Below, piece after piece: positions 9,033 to 17,749 of a stretch of DNA of 64,000 nucleotides. Position numbers and translations under genes: made by a program. This DNA is from Virgibacillus salexigens (lineage in GTDB: Bacteria > Bacillota > Bacilli > Bacillales > Amphibacillaceae). The DNA lies in NCBI RefSeq assembly GCF_014905415.1, contig NZ_BNEO01000001.1, positions 434,001 through 498,000 of the forward strand, given 5' to 3'. The first letter of the stretch is position 1, and each line of letters begins with the position of its first letter. The notes beneath the pieces are model-generated. The model saw nothing but the letters and a program-made list of their open reading frames with translations, did no database searches and was not told the DNA's origin.

Positions 9033-10940
9033 TTACCTCAAAACATCAACTAACCACATACTTATTGCTGGAATATAAGTAATGAATAGTAAGATAACCA
9101 CCAGGGTAACTAACAGTGGACCAATTCCTTTGATCACCTCCTCAATACGCAATTTGGCAACACTTGCTGCCACAAACAAGTTCACTCCAACAGGTGGGGT
9201 AATAAATCCTATCGCTAAATTAAAGATCATCATCAAACCAAAATGGATAGGATCAACGCCTATTTCCATTGCCATTGGTAAAAGTATTGGTGTTAGAATA
9301 ACAATTGCCGCTAACGCTTCAATTACAAGACCAACGAGTAATAGCAGGATATTTAATAATAGCAAGATGATGATTTGATTCTCACTAATCCCTAATACAA
9401 AGTTGGCAACGGTCTCGGCAACTCTTTCCAATGTAATCAGTTTTCCGAAAATACTTGCCATAACAATAAGTAAGATAATAATCGAAGAAGTCATGCCGGC
9501 TTTTACTACATTTTCATAGACTGCTTTCATTGATAAATCTTTATATACAAACATCCCAATGATTAACCCATATAAAACGGCAACTGCTGCTGCTTCTGTC
9601 GGTGTCATAATGCCACCGTAGATACCTCCAAGAATAAAAATTGGTACCAATAATGCGAGCTTTGCATCCCATGCTGCACGTAATACGCTCTTGAATTGAA
9701 AGGATGTTTGATTCCCTCTCCACCCTTTTTTCTTGGCAATTACATAGGTAACCACCATTAGTGCGATCCCAGAAAGGATCCCTGGTAGGATCCCAGCCAT
9801 AAACAGCTGGGAGATAGATTGCTGTGAAACAACACCATATATCACTAAAGGATTACTTGGTGGAATAATGACGCCAATTGTTCCTGCGGCAGCCACGATT
9901 GCAGTTGCAAAGCCGGGATGATACCCTTGTTTAATCATTGCAGGTATTAATAACGTACCAATAGCCGCAACAGTTGCTGGTCCCGACCCACTAATTGCCG
10001 AGAAAAACATACTCGTTACAATTGCTACTAATGCCAGACCACCCGGAAGGAAGCCTAATAATTCATCCGATAAATGAAGTAACTTTTTAATCATACTGCT
10101 GCTTCCCATAATGACACCTGCCGCAATAAAAAAAGGAACAGCCATAATTGGAAAATTATCAATGCTTGTGAATGCGGTTTGTGGAAAAAAATCAATCGGG
10201 ATCGCATCGGTAACTAATACGGTTGCTAGCGTACTAATTCCAAGCGCAAAAGCGATTGGCATACCAATTAGAATAAACAATAGAAAATAGCCAAATAGTA
10301 AAATAGCAATAGAGGAATGAGTTAGAAATAGGGAAGGTATGATAAAAAGGGCAGCTATTAGACAAGTCATCCATCCCTCTTTTACAGTCATCCCTTTCAT
10401 ATCTTGCCATAGGTTCTGTAATAGTCGGATTGATATAAACAGAAACCCAACTGGAATTGCACTATAGGGTATTGCCATCGGTATCGACAGAGCAGGTGTT
10501 GTCTGCGCGGTTTCCAATTGAAATAAAATCATATCAACCCCGTAATGAATTAAAATATAGCTAAAATAAAGCATGAAGATAACGGTTACTGTTGAAATCG
10601 ATTTTTGTATTCCACTCGATAACTTATCAACAGCAATCGTTACTTGGATAGACTCTCTATTCTTTACAGATAAACTAGCACCAATAAAGGAAACAAAAAC
10701 AAACAAATATCTAGCTACTTCTTCTGTCCATGTTGTAATATTGGCAATTTCAATGAAAGGCAGTAAATAGCGATTAATCACCTGTAAATTAATTAAAATT
10801 GTAAAAACAAGAAACCCAATCACAATCAGTACTTCTTCCAATCTCCTATCCAAGCCCTTTAAAAAACGATTCCACGGATTTCTTTTATTCTTAGAAGTAG
10901 AAAGTTGTATACCCTTGACTACAGAAGACCCTTGGCTCAT
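9033..10940 (-). CDS. TRAP transporter fused small and large membrane subunits (DctQM)
   Basis: 635 residues. Residues about 30-190 form the four-helix DctQ part (VARYLFVFVSFIGASLSVKN). From about 205 onward is the DctM permease, with GMPIAFALGIS, the GSGPATVAAIGTLLIPAM block and TPTEAAAVAVLYG. Fusion of Q and M is common. With the DctP ahead of it this is a complete sodium-driven, binding-protein-dependent importer for an organic acid anion; the xsc context points to a sulfonate. GGAAAGGGA directly precedes the ATG. It starts 33 bp after the dctP stop. Confidence 0.9.
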   Translation of the reverse strand: MSQGSSVVKGIQLSTSKNKRNPWNRFLKGLDRRLEEVLIVIGFLVFTILINLQVINRYLLPFIEIANITTWTEEVARYLFVFVSFIGASLSVKNRESIQVTIAVDKLSSGIQKSISTVTVIFMLYFSYILIHYGVDMILFQLETAQTTPALSIPMAIPYSAIPVGFLFISIRLLQNLWQDMKGMTVKEGWMTCLIAALFIIPSLFLTHSSIAILLFGYFLLFILIGMPIAFALGISTLATVLVTDAIPIDFFPQTAFTSIDNFPIMAVPFFIAAGVIMGSSSMIKKLLHLSDELLGFLPGGLALVAIVTSMFFSAISGSGPATVAAIGTLLIPAMIKQGYHPGFATAIVAAAGTIGVIIPPSNPLVIYGVVSQQSISQLFMAGILPGILSGIALMVVTYVIAKKKGWRGNQTSFQFKSVLRAAWDAKLALLVPIFILGGIYGGIMTPTEAAAVAVLYGLIIGMFVYKDLSMKAVYENVVKAGMTSSIIILLIVMASIFGKLITLERVAETVANFVLGISENQIIILLLLNILLLLVGLVIEALAAIVILTPILLPMAMEIGVDPIHFGLMMIFNLAIGFITPPVGVNLFVAASVAKLRIEEVIKGIGPLLVTLVVILLFITYIPAISMWLVDVLR

Positions 10941-10973
10941 TCCCTTTCCATCCCTTCAGCAGAATCTATTTGT

Positions 10974-12023
10974 TTACTCAAAGATTTCTTGCTTTGTCTT
11001 ACCAAGTGTTTCAAGAATTAAGTCAACATATGCAGGATCAGCGACACCAGGCTTGACAAAACGATCCCAAACCGGTTTTACAGCTTGTTTCCATTTCCGC
11101 ATCTCTTCCTCATTCGGTTCGACAATTTCTATCCCGTAATCAATAAATTGTTGTTTCGCCTCTTCCTCTCTTTCATTTGCTAATTTCCGCTGCCATATCA
11201 TCGCCTCATCTCCAGCTTCCATAATAAGCTGTTGATTTGCTTGAGTTAGCTCATCAAATTTTTCTTTATTCATCACGACAATGTCGGAGCTATAGTTATA
11301 GTTAACTTCGGTAGCATAACGAAGCACCTCCTGGTGTTTTGAATCCCATAATAAGGAGTAGCTATTCCCTTCTCCTTCAACCGTTCCTTGCTGCAGGGCA
11401 GTAAATACTTCAGACCATGAAACAGGGGTAGGAGTTGCACCAAGTGCATCAAAATCAGCCTGTTCAATCTTGGAGTTCGTTGTCCGAACCTTCATCCCTT
11501 TTAAATCGGATGGCTCTTGAATTGGCTTCACGTTATTAACAATTTGCCGAAATCCATAGTCTGGAAAGAAGATAACTTGAAATCCCGATTTCTTCATTTC
11601 ATTACGAATAACATCTCCAGGTTCTCCATCAATTGCTTGATATACCTCGTCCTTGTTTTCAAAAATGTATGGTAAATCCCAAGCTGTAAAATAGTTTGTA
11701 AAGCTTGTCATATTCGGTGTCGATGAACTAGCAAATGCAATACCTCCTTTTTGTGCACTCTCTATCACTTCTCGATCATTTCCGATTAGTGCATCATGAT
11801 ACGTTTGAATCTGAATTTGCCCATTTGATTTTTCTTCTACAAGTTCTGCAAACTTATCGATCCCTTTAGAAACAGGGTGGTTAGCAGATTTCGATTGGGC
11901 AACCCGAAAAGTAATTACATCGGCATCTGTTGAACCAGCACTTTGATTCATTGCAAGGTTTCCAAGTACAAATAAGGTGATAAATATAAGTACAACAAAA
12001 ACCGAATTCATAAAATGCTTCAA
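10974..12023 (-). CDS. TRAP transporter substrate-binding protein DctP
   Basis: 349 residues, extracytoplasmic solute receptor of the DctP family. An N-terminal hydrophobic stretch (SVFVVLIFITLFVLGNLAM) lacks a lipobox Cys, so it is either cleaved or an uncleaved membrane anchor. Family blocks: FRVAQSKSANHPVSKG, AFASSSTPNMTSF, GMKVRTTNSKIE with the conserved Arg that binds the substrate carboxylate or sulfonate, and QQGTVEGEGNSYSLLW. The start used is a TTG at 12023 behind GGTGAG; an ATG four codons in is a good alternative. A cre-like box lies 20 bp upstream. Confidence 0.88.
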   Translation of the reverse strand: MKHFMNSVFVVLIFITLFVLGNLAMNQSAGSTDADVITFRVAQSKSANHPVSKGIDKFAELVEEKSNGQIQIQTYHDALIGNDREVIESAQKGGIAFASSSTPNMTSFTNYFTAWDLPYIFENKDEVYQAIDGEPGDVIRNEMKKSGFQVIFFPDYGFRQIVNNVKPIQEPSDLKGMKVRTTNSKIEQADFDALGATPTPVSWSEVFTALQQGTVEGEGNSYSLLWDSKHQEVLRYATEVNYNYSSDIVVMNKEKFDELTQANQQLIMEAGDEAMIWQRKLANEREEEAKQQFIDYGIEIVEPNEEEMRKWKQAVKPVWDRFVKPGVADPAYVDLILETLGKTKQEIFE

Positions 12024-12042
12024 CCCTTCTCACCCCCCACGT

Positions 12043-12057
12043 TGATAACGCTTACAA
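12043..12057 (-). promoter_or_regulatory. CcpA cre site before dctP
   Basis: Read on the minus strand, TTGTAAGCGTTATCA fits the catabolite-responsive element consensus WTGNAANCGNWNNCW at every fixed position. It sits between the gntR stop and the dctP start, so glucose repression of the transport and xsc genes is likely. Confidence 0.6.
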
Positions 12058-12068
12058 ATTAATTACAT

Positions 12069-12797
12069 TCAACCTCTCCTCTGTCTACTATCACGCCTCG
12101 TCTTAATCCGAAATCGATACATATCCGGTCGATACAAACCTTGATATGCTTCAATGGGTTCGCCATACTGATCGTAAATAACTCTTTCCGCACTTAATAC
12201 TTGGGAGGAAGGCTCTATATTTAAATGTACCGCGTCCGCCTTTATTACCTTCTCTGTAGAAATAAACTGCTCTGCTTCTGTCAATGTAATATGTAATTCA
12301 TTCTCTAATAAGTCATAAATGGTTGCATTATTTAAATTATACGTTTGAAGTTCCAATCCAACCTGAATTGGATAATAATGCTTCTCTATCGCAACGGGCT
12401 TTGCATCTGCATATCGTAAACGTTTGATCGTGTAAAGTTCTTCTCCGAAAAAATGGGCTAATGTATCTGCCTTCTGCTTTCCAGCGAATAGCAATTTACT
12501 CCCTGGTTTCATTCCCATTCTTTTTACCGTATCTGTGAAACTGTTTAGGGAAGAGAGCCATTCCTCAATTGGGGGCTTCTCTGCAATAAAAGTTCCCTTT
12601 CCGTGTATTTTTTTCAATACACCATCCTGGACTAATTTGGTTACAGCCTCTCTAACTGTAGTTCTACTTACGGAGAACATATCCATCAGATCCCGTTCAC
12701 TAGGAATCTTATCTGTATACGTCCCATTATATATTTGTTTTTCTAAAACATTTCCAATTTGTATATGCAACGGGATAGGTAATTCTGCATCAATCAT
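12069..12797 (-). CDS. GntR-family regulator, HutC/UTRA type
   Basis: 242 residues: an N-terminal winged helix-turn-helix (IPSERDLMDMFSVSRTTVRE, then GVLKKIHGKGTFIAEKP) and a C-terminal UTRA ligand domain (about 95-235). It leads the cluster dctP-dctQM-adh-xsc on the same strand and is the natural candidate to control it, with a sulfonate or sulfoacetaldehyde as possible effector. GGAGGGA is spaced correctly before the ATG. A 17-bp motif 28 bp upstream recurs before the LysR stump and xsc, consistent with autoregulation plus control of an internal promoter. Confidence 0.88.
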   Translation of the reverse strand: MIDAELPIPLHIQIGNVLEKQIYNGTYTDKIPSERDLMDMFSVSRTTVREAVTKLVQDGVLKKIHGKGTFIAEKPPIEEWLSSLNSFTDTVKRMGMKPGSKLLFAGKQKADTLAHFFGEELYTIKRLRYADAKPVAIEKHYYPIQVGLELQTYNLNNATIYDLLENELHITLTEAEQFISTEKVIKADAVHLNIEPSSQVLSAERVIYDQYGEPIEAYQGLYRPDMYRFRIKTRRDSRQRRG

Positions 12798-12824
12798 CGG
12801 TTTCCCTCCATTTCATGCTCATCA

Positions 12825-12841
12825 TGACGTACCTACCAGTT
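12825..12841. promoter_or_regulatory. 17-bp motif, copy 2 (candidate GntR operator)
   Basis: TGACGTACCTACCAGTT lies 28 bases before the gntR start codon and matches the copy at 7772-7788 at 15 of 17 positions, the differences being in the middle. It is not a clear dyad. It is proposed as the GntR binding site because both copies flank operon starts of the same cluster. Confidence 0.45.
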
Positions 12842-13025
12842 AATTTAAATAAAATTTGGCAAGATTAATTTGTTTTTATTAAAACAGGTATCCTACAATA
12901 AATCAATAATTAACCCTAATTTGAATTATAAGAATATTTTATAAGTATTTATACGCAATCTAAGAAGCAAATCTTCCTTCACATGAAATCGGAATAGATC
13001 ATTCCTTTGCTATATTTATTTCCTT

Positions 13026-13075
13026 ATAAAAACACCTCCATGTCGTTACGCATACTCGACGGTTTGGAGGTGTTT
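13026..13075 (-). terminator. Intrinsic terminator after ptsG
   Basis: AAACACCTCCA (13030-13040) pairs perfectly with TGGAGGTGTTT (13065-13075). On the minus strand the stem runs into TTTTTAT. The 24-base loop can form a small GTCG/CGAC hairpin of its own. Confidence 0.8.
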
Positions 13076-13090
13076 AGATTTATTCTCTTT

Positions 13091-15139
13091 CTATAATTTA
13101 ATAATATTAGATTCTTCTTTTTCTATATTTCCTGATTTTTGTAGGGTAACTTGCTCGCCATCGTTTAAATTCGTAAATACAATCGGCGTAATGATCTTCA
13201 AACCCTTACTTTGAATGAATGAGAGATCGGCGTTTAATATTGGCTGACCTGCTTTGACATGCTCTCCTTCTGATACCAATGCCTCAAAACCTTCCCCTTC
13301 TAAGTTTACGGTATCAATACCAAGATGAATAAGTATTTCTTTTCCTCCATTTGATTGCATACCAATGGCATGTTTCGTTGGAAAAACATTTACGATTTTT
13401 CCATCTACCGGTGCAACAACAAGTCCATCTTTTGGTACAATTGCAAAGCCATCTCCCATCATTTTCTCAGAAAATACTTTATCAGGTACCTCTGTAATCG
13501 CTAGGATTTCACCTGATAACGGGGCGACGAATGTATCCGCGAACGGTTCATTCTGCATCGCATCTGGATTCACTTCTTCAATTTGTTGCTGAATTTCAGC
13601 TTGTTGATCTACCTCTGCTTCTCGTGGTGTTTTTCCAGAAATAATATCTTGCATTTGTCCCTTAATCGTTTCCGAGCGTGGTCCGAATATAGCTTGAATA
13701 TTATTGCCAACTTCTAATACACCTGAAGCACCTAATCGTTTTAATTCTTCTTTATCTACGTTATTGATCGTATTTACCGAAACCCTCAGTCTGGTAATAC
13801 ATGCATCCAAATGGGAGATGTTTTTCTCTCCACCCATGGCTTCTAGAACATTATAAGCTAAATCACCATTTTTACTATTTCCACTTTCTATTTCTTCCGT
13901 ATCTTCTTCACGACCAGGCGTCATTAAGTTGAATTTCTTGATGAAGAAGCGGAAAATGACGTAATAGATTACTGCGAAAATAAGACCAAGTACAATTGTA
14001 ATCCACCACGGCTCTTGATTTGGCAGAATACCAAATAATGCAAAATCGATGGCCCCGCCAGAAAACGTGTAACCCACATTCACACTAAACAAGGTCATGA
14101 GCACAAAGGACAAACCATCTAACACCGCATGCAAGAAAAATAGTAACGGCGATACAAACATAAATGAGAATTCCAATGGTTCGGTAATTCCTGTTAAGAA
14201 AGATGTTAAAGCTGCAGAGCCTAATAATCCAGCTACTAATTTTTTCTTTTCAGGTCGAGCAGCATGATACATTGCTAATGCTGCTGCTGGTAGACCAAAC
14301 ATCATAATTGGGAATTCACCAGCCATGAAATTACCAGCTGTAATTTCTACACCGTCTTTCAATTGGGCAAAGAAGATCGTCATATCCCCACGTACCAAAT
14401 TTCCAGCTTCTGTAGTATAAGAACCGAACTCATACCAGAAAGGCGCATGGAAGATATGATGCAGACCAAATGGAATAAGCAATCGTTTTATAAAACCGAA
14501 AAAGAAGACGGCTAGATACGTTCCTTCTTCAATTAACCAATAAGATGCACTGTTCATTGCTTCTTGGACAGGAGGCCAGATGAACAGTAATATAAAACCT
14601 GCTACAAACGAAAAGGCGGCTGTTGCGATTGGCACAAATCGTTTTCCTGCGAAGAAACCAAGGAATGAAGGCATTTCAATATCGTGATAGCGATTGTAAC
14701 AAAAGGCAGCAATCAGACCAATGATAATCCCGCCAAATACCCCTGTTTGCAGGGTTGGAATGCCTAATACAGAAGCAAAACTAGGATCATTTTCGATCAT
14801 TTCCGGTGTCACACCGATCCAAGACCCCATCACTTGATTTAGTACTAAATAGCCAACAAGCGCGGCAAGTCCAGCAGCTCCATCACTTGCTAAACCAATT
14901 GCAACACCAACTGCGAAAATTAGTGCTAAGTTATCAAAAACAATGCCACCAGCATCTTCCATTACGGTAGCCACAAGTTGAATCCATTCTGTTCCTAAGA
15001 ATGGCAAGTACTCGAGCATCGTTTCCTGCTGTGCAGCATTACCCAATCCTAAAAGCAAACCGGCTGCAGGTAATAATGCAACTGGAAGCATCAATGCTTT
15101 ACCTACTTTTTGCAGCACGCCAAATGCTTTTTTAAACAT
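13091..15139 (-). CDS. ptsG: PTS glucose-specific EIICBA
   Basis: 682 residues in C-B-A order. The EIIC domain (1 to about 400) opens [20 protein letters not shown] and includes [16 protein letters not shown] and [12 protein letters not shown], matching B. subtilis PtsG closely. EIIB follows with the phospho-Cys in [16 protein letters not shown] carries the active His in [15 protein letters not shown]. It takes up and phosphorylates glucose. A longer upstream frame exists, but AAAGGAGG before the ATG at 15139 and the conserved N-terminus fix the start. Control is by GlcT acting on the RAT/terminator leader immediately upstream. ptsH and ptsI do not follow, unlike B. subtilis. Confidence 0.95.
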   Translation of the reverse strand: MFKKAFGVLQKVGKALMLPVALLPAAGLLLGLGNAAQQETMLEYLPFLGTEWIQLVATVMEDAGGIVFDNLALIFAVGVAIGLASDGAAGLAALVGYLVLNQVMGSWIGVTPEMIENDPSFASVLGIPTLQTGVFGGIIIGLIAAFCYNRYHDIEMPSFLGFFAGKRFVPIATAAFSFVAGFILLFIWPPVQEAMNSASYWLIEEGTYLAVFFFGFIKRLLIPFGLHHIFHAPFWYEFGSYTTEAGNLVRGDMTIFFAQLKDGVEITAGNFMAGEFPIMMFGLPAAALAMYHAARPEKKKLVAGLLGSAALTSFLTGITEPLEFSFMFVSPLLFFLHAVLDGLSFVLMTLFSVNVGYTFSGGAIDFALFGILPNQEPWWITIVLGLIFAVIYYVIFRFFIKKFNLMTPGREEDTEEIESGNSKNGDLAYNVLEAMGGEKNISHLDACITRLRVSVNTINNVDKEELKRLGASGVLEVGNNIQAIFGPRSETIKGQMQDIISGKTPREAEVDQQAEIQQQIEEVNPDAMQNEPFADTFVAPLSGEILAITEVPDKVFSEKMMGDGFAIVPKDGLVVAPVDGKIVNVFPTKHAIGMQSNGGKEILIHLGIDTVNLEGEGFEALVSEGEHVKAGQPILNADLSFIQSKGLKIITPIVFTNLNDGEQVTLQKSGNIEKEESNIIKL

Positions 15140-15184
15140 ATTATATTCCTCCTTTTTCTCAACCATTCTTTCGAAAAAACCATT

Positions 15185-15265
15185 AAAAAAAGCATGAGCA
15201 GAAATTACAAATAAGCTAACAAGGACATCCATTCCTTATCTACTTATTATCCTTTCCACTCATGC
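15185..15265 (-). terminator. ptsG leader terminator (RAT-controlled)
   Basis: On the minus strand, GCATGAGTGGAAA (15253-15265) can pair with TTTCTGCTCATGC (15192-15204) as a 13-bp stem with two G-U pairs, followed by seven T. It ends 46 bp before the ptsG ATG. Its 5' arm overlaps the RAT, so GlcT binding to the RAT should block it. Confidence 0.85.
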
Positions 15266-15284
15266 CTGATCGTATCAGTAACAC
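15257..15284 (-). promoter_or_regulatory. Ribonucleic antiterminator (RAT) for GlcT
   Basis: The minus-strand RNA reads GUGUUACUGAUACGAUCAGG followed by CAUGAGUG, which is essentially the RAT of the B. subtilis ptsG leader. It overlaps the first arm of the leader terminator. When glucose is present, unphosphorylated GlcT would bind and stabilise this hairpin, allowing ptsG transcription. Confidence 0.88.
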
Positions 15285-15292
15285 GTTAGATA

Positions 15293-16135
15293 TCATTCGT
15301 ATTTTTGATTTAAGCGTTGTAAATGCATGGTTAAGTAAACCGCTTCCGCTTCATATACGGGTTTTTTCATCGTTTGTTGCATAATTTTTACCAACTTCCA
15401 TGCTAGATTATAGCATGTCGGATATTCTCTTTTCAATAGAGAAGCAATTTTTTCTGGTTCTTCAATTCGTTCTCCTTTCAAAACCCGTTCAATCGTATAA
15501 CGAATATGCCTTACCAAGCGGATGTACTCAATCCCTTCTCGATTGACCCGGATGCTTAGCTGGCTTTCAATGATATCAATAAATTGAGTAACAAGTTGTG
15601 AATATTTGTTAATATCAGAAAGTTTTTTATCCGTAATCGCACTATGCACATGTAATGCGATAAAACCAACTTCTCCTTCCGGCAAGTTAATAGCTAAATG
15701 ATGATTAATATAATCAACCATCTCCGCAGCAATCTCATATTCAAACGGATAGAGCACTTTTGTCTCGGCTAGAAATGGATTACGAATTTCTAATCCATTT
15801 TTCAAACGATTTACAGCAAAAAGAATATGATCCGTTAATGCAACGTGAATCGCTTCATTTAGCATTTCCTGTGACCTGTTTCGAATAATACCAATGGCTT
15901 CTATAATTGATTGTAATAGGGGTTCATCTATATTTGGCAGTAATTTTTTATAGTTTTCTTGCTCTTTTGCATTACGTAAAACAAATAACTTCTCTATTGC
16001 CTTTTCATCTATATTCTCTTTTTTCTTATGGTGAAAACCAATTCCATTGCCGATTAATACGACTTCTGATTGACCTTGATCCAGGGCAATTAATACATTA
16101 TTATTTAAGACTTTTTTTACCGTAAACGTATTCAA
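15293..16135 (-). CDS. glcT: GlcT, BglG-family transcription antiterminator
   Basis: 280 residues. The N-terminal RNA-binding CAT domain begins NTFTVKKVLNNNVLIALD and contains VVLIGNGIGFHHKK. Two PTS regulation domains follow: PRD1 at about 65-170 (the ALTDHILFAV block) and PRD2 at about 175-280 (the GFIALHVHSA and EAVYLTMHLQRL blocks). It binds the RAT in the ptsG leader and is inactivated by PtsG-dependent phosphorylation. The TTG at 16135 behind GAGGGG gives the same N-terminus as known GlcT; an upstream in-frame ATG would add 11 residues without family match. The RAT begins 9 bp past its stop. Confidence 0.92.
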   Translation of the reverse strand: MNTFTVKKVLNNNVLIALDQGQSEVVLIGNGIGFHHKKKENIDEKAIEKLFVLRNAKEQENYKKLLPNIDEPLLQSIIEAIGIIRNRSQEMLNEAIHVALTDHILFAVNRLKNGLEIRNPFLAETKVLYPFEYEIAAEMVDYINHHLAINLPEGEVGFIALHVHSAITDKKLSDINKYSQLVTQFIDIIESQLSIRVNREGIEYIRLVRHIRYTIERVLKGERIEEPEKIASLLKREYPTCYNLAWKLVKIMQQTMKKPVYEAEAVYLTMHLQRLNQKYE

Positions 16136-16281
16136 AGTGGTCCGTCCCCTCAAGTCGGTGTTTTGCAATACGTATGATTATAACATGATTCCCGATTTAG
16201 GCAAAACGATCTAGCTATCTAAAAAATACCAATTAATTATAATGAAAAGCTATCCGTAGCTTTAAAATTTATTAAAAGTAC

Positions 16282-16318
16282 GAAAAGCATCCGAAGTCTA
16301 TGCTCGATCGGATGCTCT
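16282..16318 (-). terminator. Intrinsic terminator after nos
   Basis: AGCATCCG (16286-16293) pairs with CGGATGCT (16309-16316). On the minus strand the stem is followed by TTTTCGTACTTTT. It lies 16 bp past the nos stop. Confidence 0.75.
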
Positions 16319-16331
16319 GATAATCTTTCAT

Positions 16332-17426
16332 TTACTCCCAAAAACGATTTTGATAAAAGTAATTCGGTTTATTGGTTGTATTATCAAATGGTTTATGAAA
16401 GATATGCGTCGTGGCAGGGGAAAGCGGTGGGATTAACCAAGCCCATTTTCCAGTCACAACTCTGCCTTGTTTCGCTTCTTGCTTCTCAAATATTTCAAAT
16501 TGTTTCGCAGCGGTATGATGATCTACAATGGATACGCCTGCTTTTTTGTATGATTCAAGAACAGCAGCATTTAGCTCAACAAGCGCCCGATCTTTCCATA
16601 ATGTACTTAAATGTTTTGTGCTTAGACCTAATTGTCTAGCAACAATGGGGAGCAAGTTATAACGATCTTCATCAGCGAAATTCCTAGCACCTATTTCTGT
16701 TCCCATATACCACCCATTAAATGGGGACGCTACATAATTTAGACCACCTATTTCTAAACGCATATCAGAAATAATTGGTACGGCATACCATTTCACATTT
16801 TTTCCAGCAAAAATGTCTACTGTTGGATGGTTAATGGGAACTTCAGTGACTACCTCCTCTGGGATCTCCCGCCATTGTGGTGATTGATCATTTACCTGAA
16901 TTACCAATGGCAGTATATCGAAAGACGTTCCTTTTCCTTCCCAACCTAACTTTTGACATTGCTTCGTAAATTCTAATGACGCTGGATCACCAATAACCCC
17001 ATTCTCTGTTTCATAGCCAGCATAGCGAAGCAATTGATGATTCCAAATTTTAATCGGCTGCTCACCAGTTTGATATTGTTCGGGTTGGAAAATGGTAATG
17101 AATGGTTTAACTTTCCCATGATTCGTTGCTTTGTTTATATGATCAATGAGATACGTAAATACTTCTTCGCTTGTCGAAGCATCTCTTGCATCAATCACTT
17201 CCATACGTTCCCAGAATAGACGACCGATGCAACGATTGGAATTACGCCAAGCCAATTTTGCTCCATAAGCGATTTCATCATACGTCTGTCTATACATTCC
17301 ATTCGCCTGTATTTCTTGTTTCACTTCGTTGCATCTTAGTTGGAAATCATCTGATGATGTTTCTAGTTCAGAATGGTACTGTTTAAGGAATGTCAATGCT
17401 TCTTCCCAAAGTTGTTGTTTATCCAT
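16332..17426 (-). CDS. nos: Bacterial nitric oxide synthase oxygenase
   Basis: 364 residues, an oxygenase-only NOS as found in Bacillaceae. The haem thiolate Cys66 sits in WRNSNRCIGRLFWE, and the arginine-binding Glu is in FNGWYMGTEIGARN. Further conserved blocks are PLVIQVNDQSPQW and the C-terminal FHKPFDNTTNKPNYFYQ. It makes NO from arginine through N-hydroxyarginine and relies on general cellular flavoproteins for electrons, since no reductase domain is attached. It is monocistronic on the minus strand with its own terminator. The gene that diverges from it codes a thioredoxin-reductase-like flavoprotein. Confidence 0.95.
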   Translation of the reverse strand: MDKQQLWEEALTFLKQYHSELETSSDDFQLRCNEVKQEIQANGMYRQTYDEIAYGAKLAWRNSNRCIGRLFWERMEVIDARDASTSEEVFTYLIDHINKATNHGKVKPFITIFQPEQYQTGEQPIKIWNHQLLRYAGYETENGVIGDPASLEFTKQCQKLGWEGKGTSFDILPLVIQVNDQSPQWREIPEEVVTEVPINHPTVDIFAGKNVKWYAVPIISDMRLEIGGLNYVASPFNGWYMGTEIGARNFADEDRYNLLPIVARQLGLSTKHLSTLWKDRALVELNAAVLESYKKAGVSIVDHHTAAKQFEIFEKQEAKQGRVVTGKWAWLIPPLSPATTHIFHKPFDNTTNKPNYFYQNRFWE

Positions 17427-17749
17427 GTCCTATTGCCCCCGACTTTTGTCTCTTTCTAGTGTATCAAAGCGCAGCTCATTTTTTGTGACAAAGTACGTAC
17501 AATATAATTCTGAAAAAGCGTAACACAACATTTTACCTGAATAAATAGAAAGGCTTAAGCGCCTATATAAACTATAAATACAAAAAAGTTGAGTGACTAT
17601 GTCTATCATGGTAAGATTTTAATTATAGATATTAAGAGTCTTTAATAACTATATTAAGCGGAGATGGATTGAGATTGAGGAAGTGAACCTAACTCAACAA
17701 GTAATCTATCTTTCTTCACTTTTAAACAAATTAGATTGGAGATGATTCG
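17427..17749. other. Divergent intergenic region, nos / flavoprotein
   Basis: 323 bp without a credible gene. It must carry the promoters for nos (minus) and for the flavoprotein (plus). The only well-formed promoter seen is the plus-strand one at 17589-17617. No long inverted repeat or known riboswitch is visible. Confidence 0.6.
17589..17617 (+). promoter_or_regulatory. Candidate SigA promoter for the flavoprotein gene
   Basis: TTGAGT (17589-17594), a 17-base spacer, then TAAGAT (17612-17617), about 130 bp before the GTG start. It matches the vegetative consensus at 4 of 6 and 5 of 6 positions. Confidence 0.4.
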
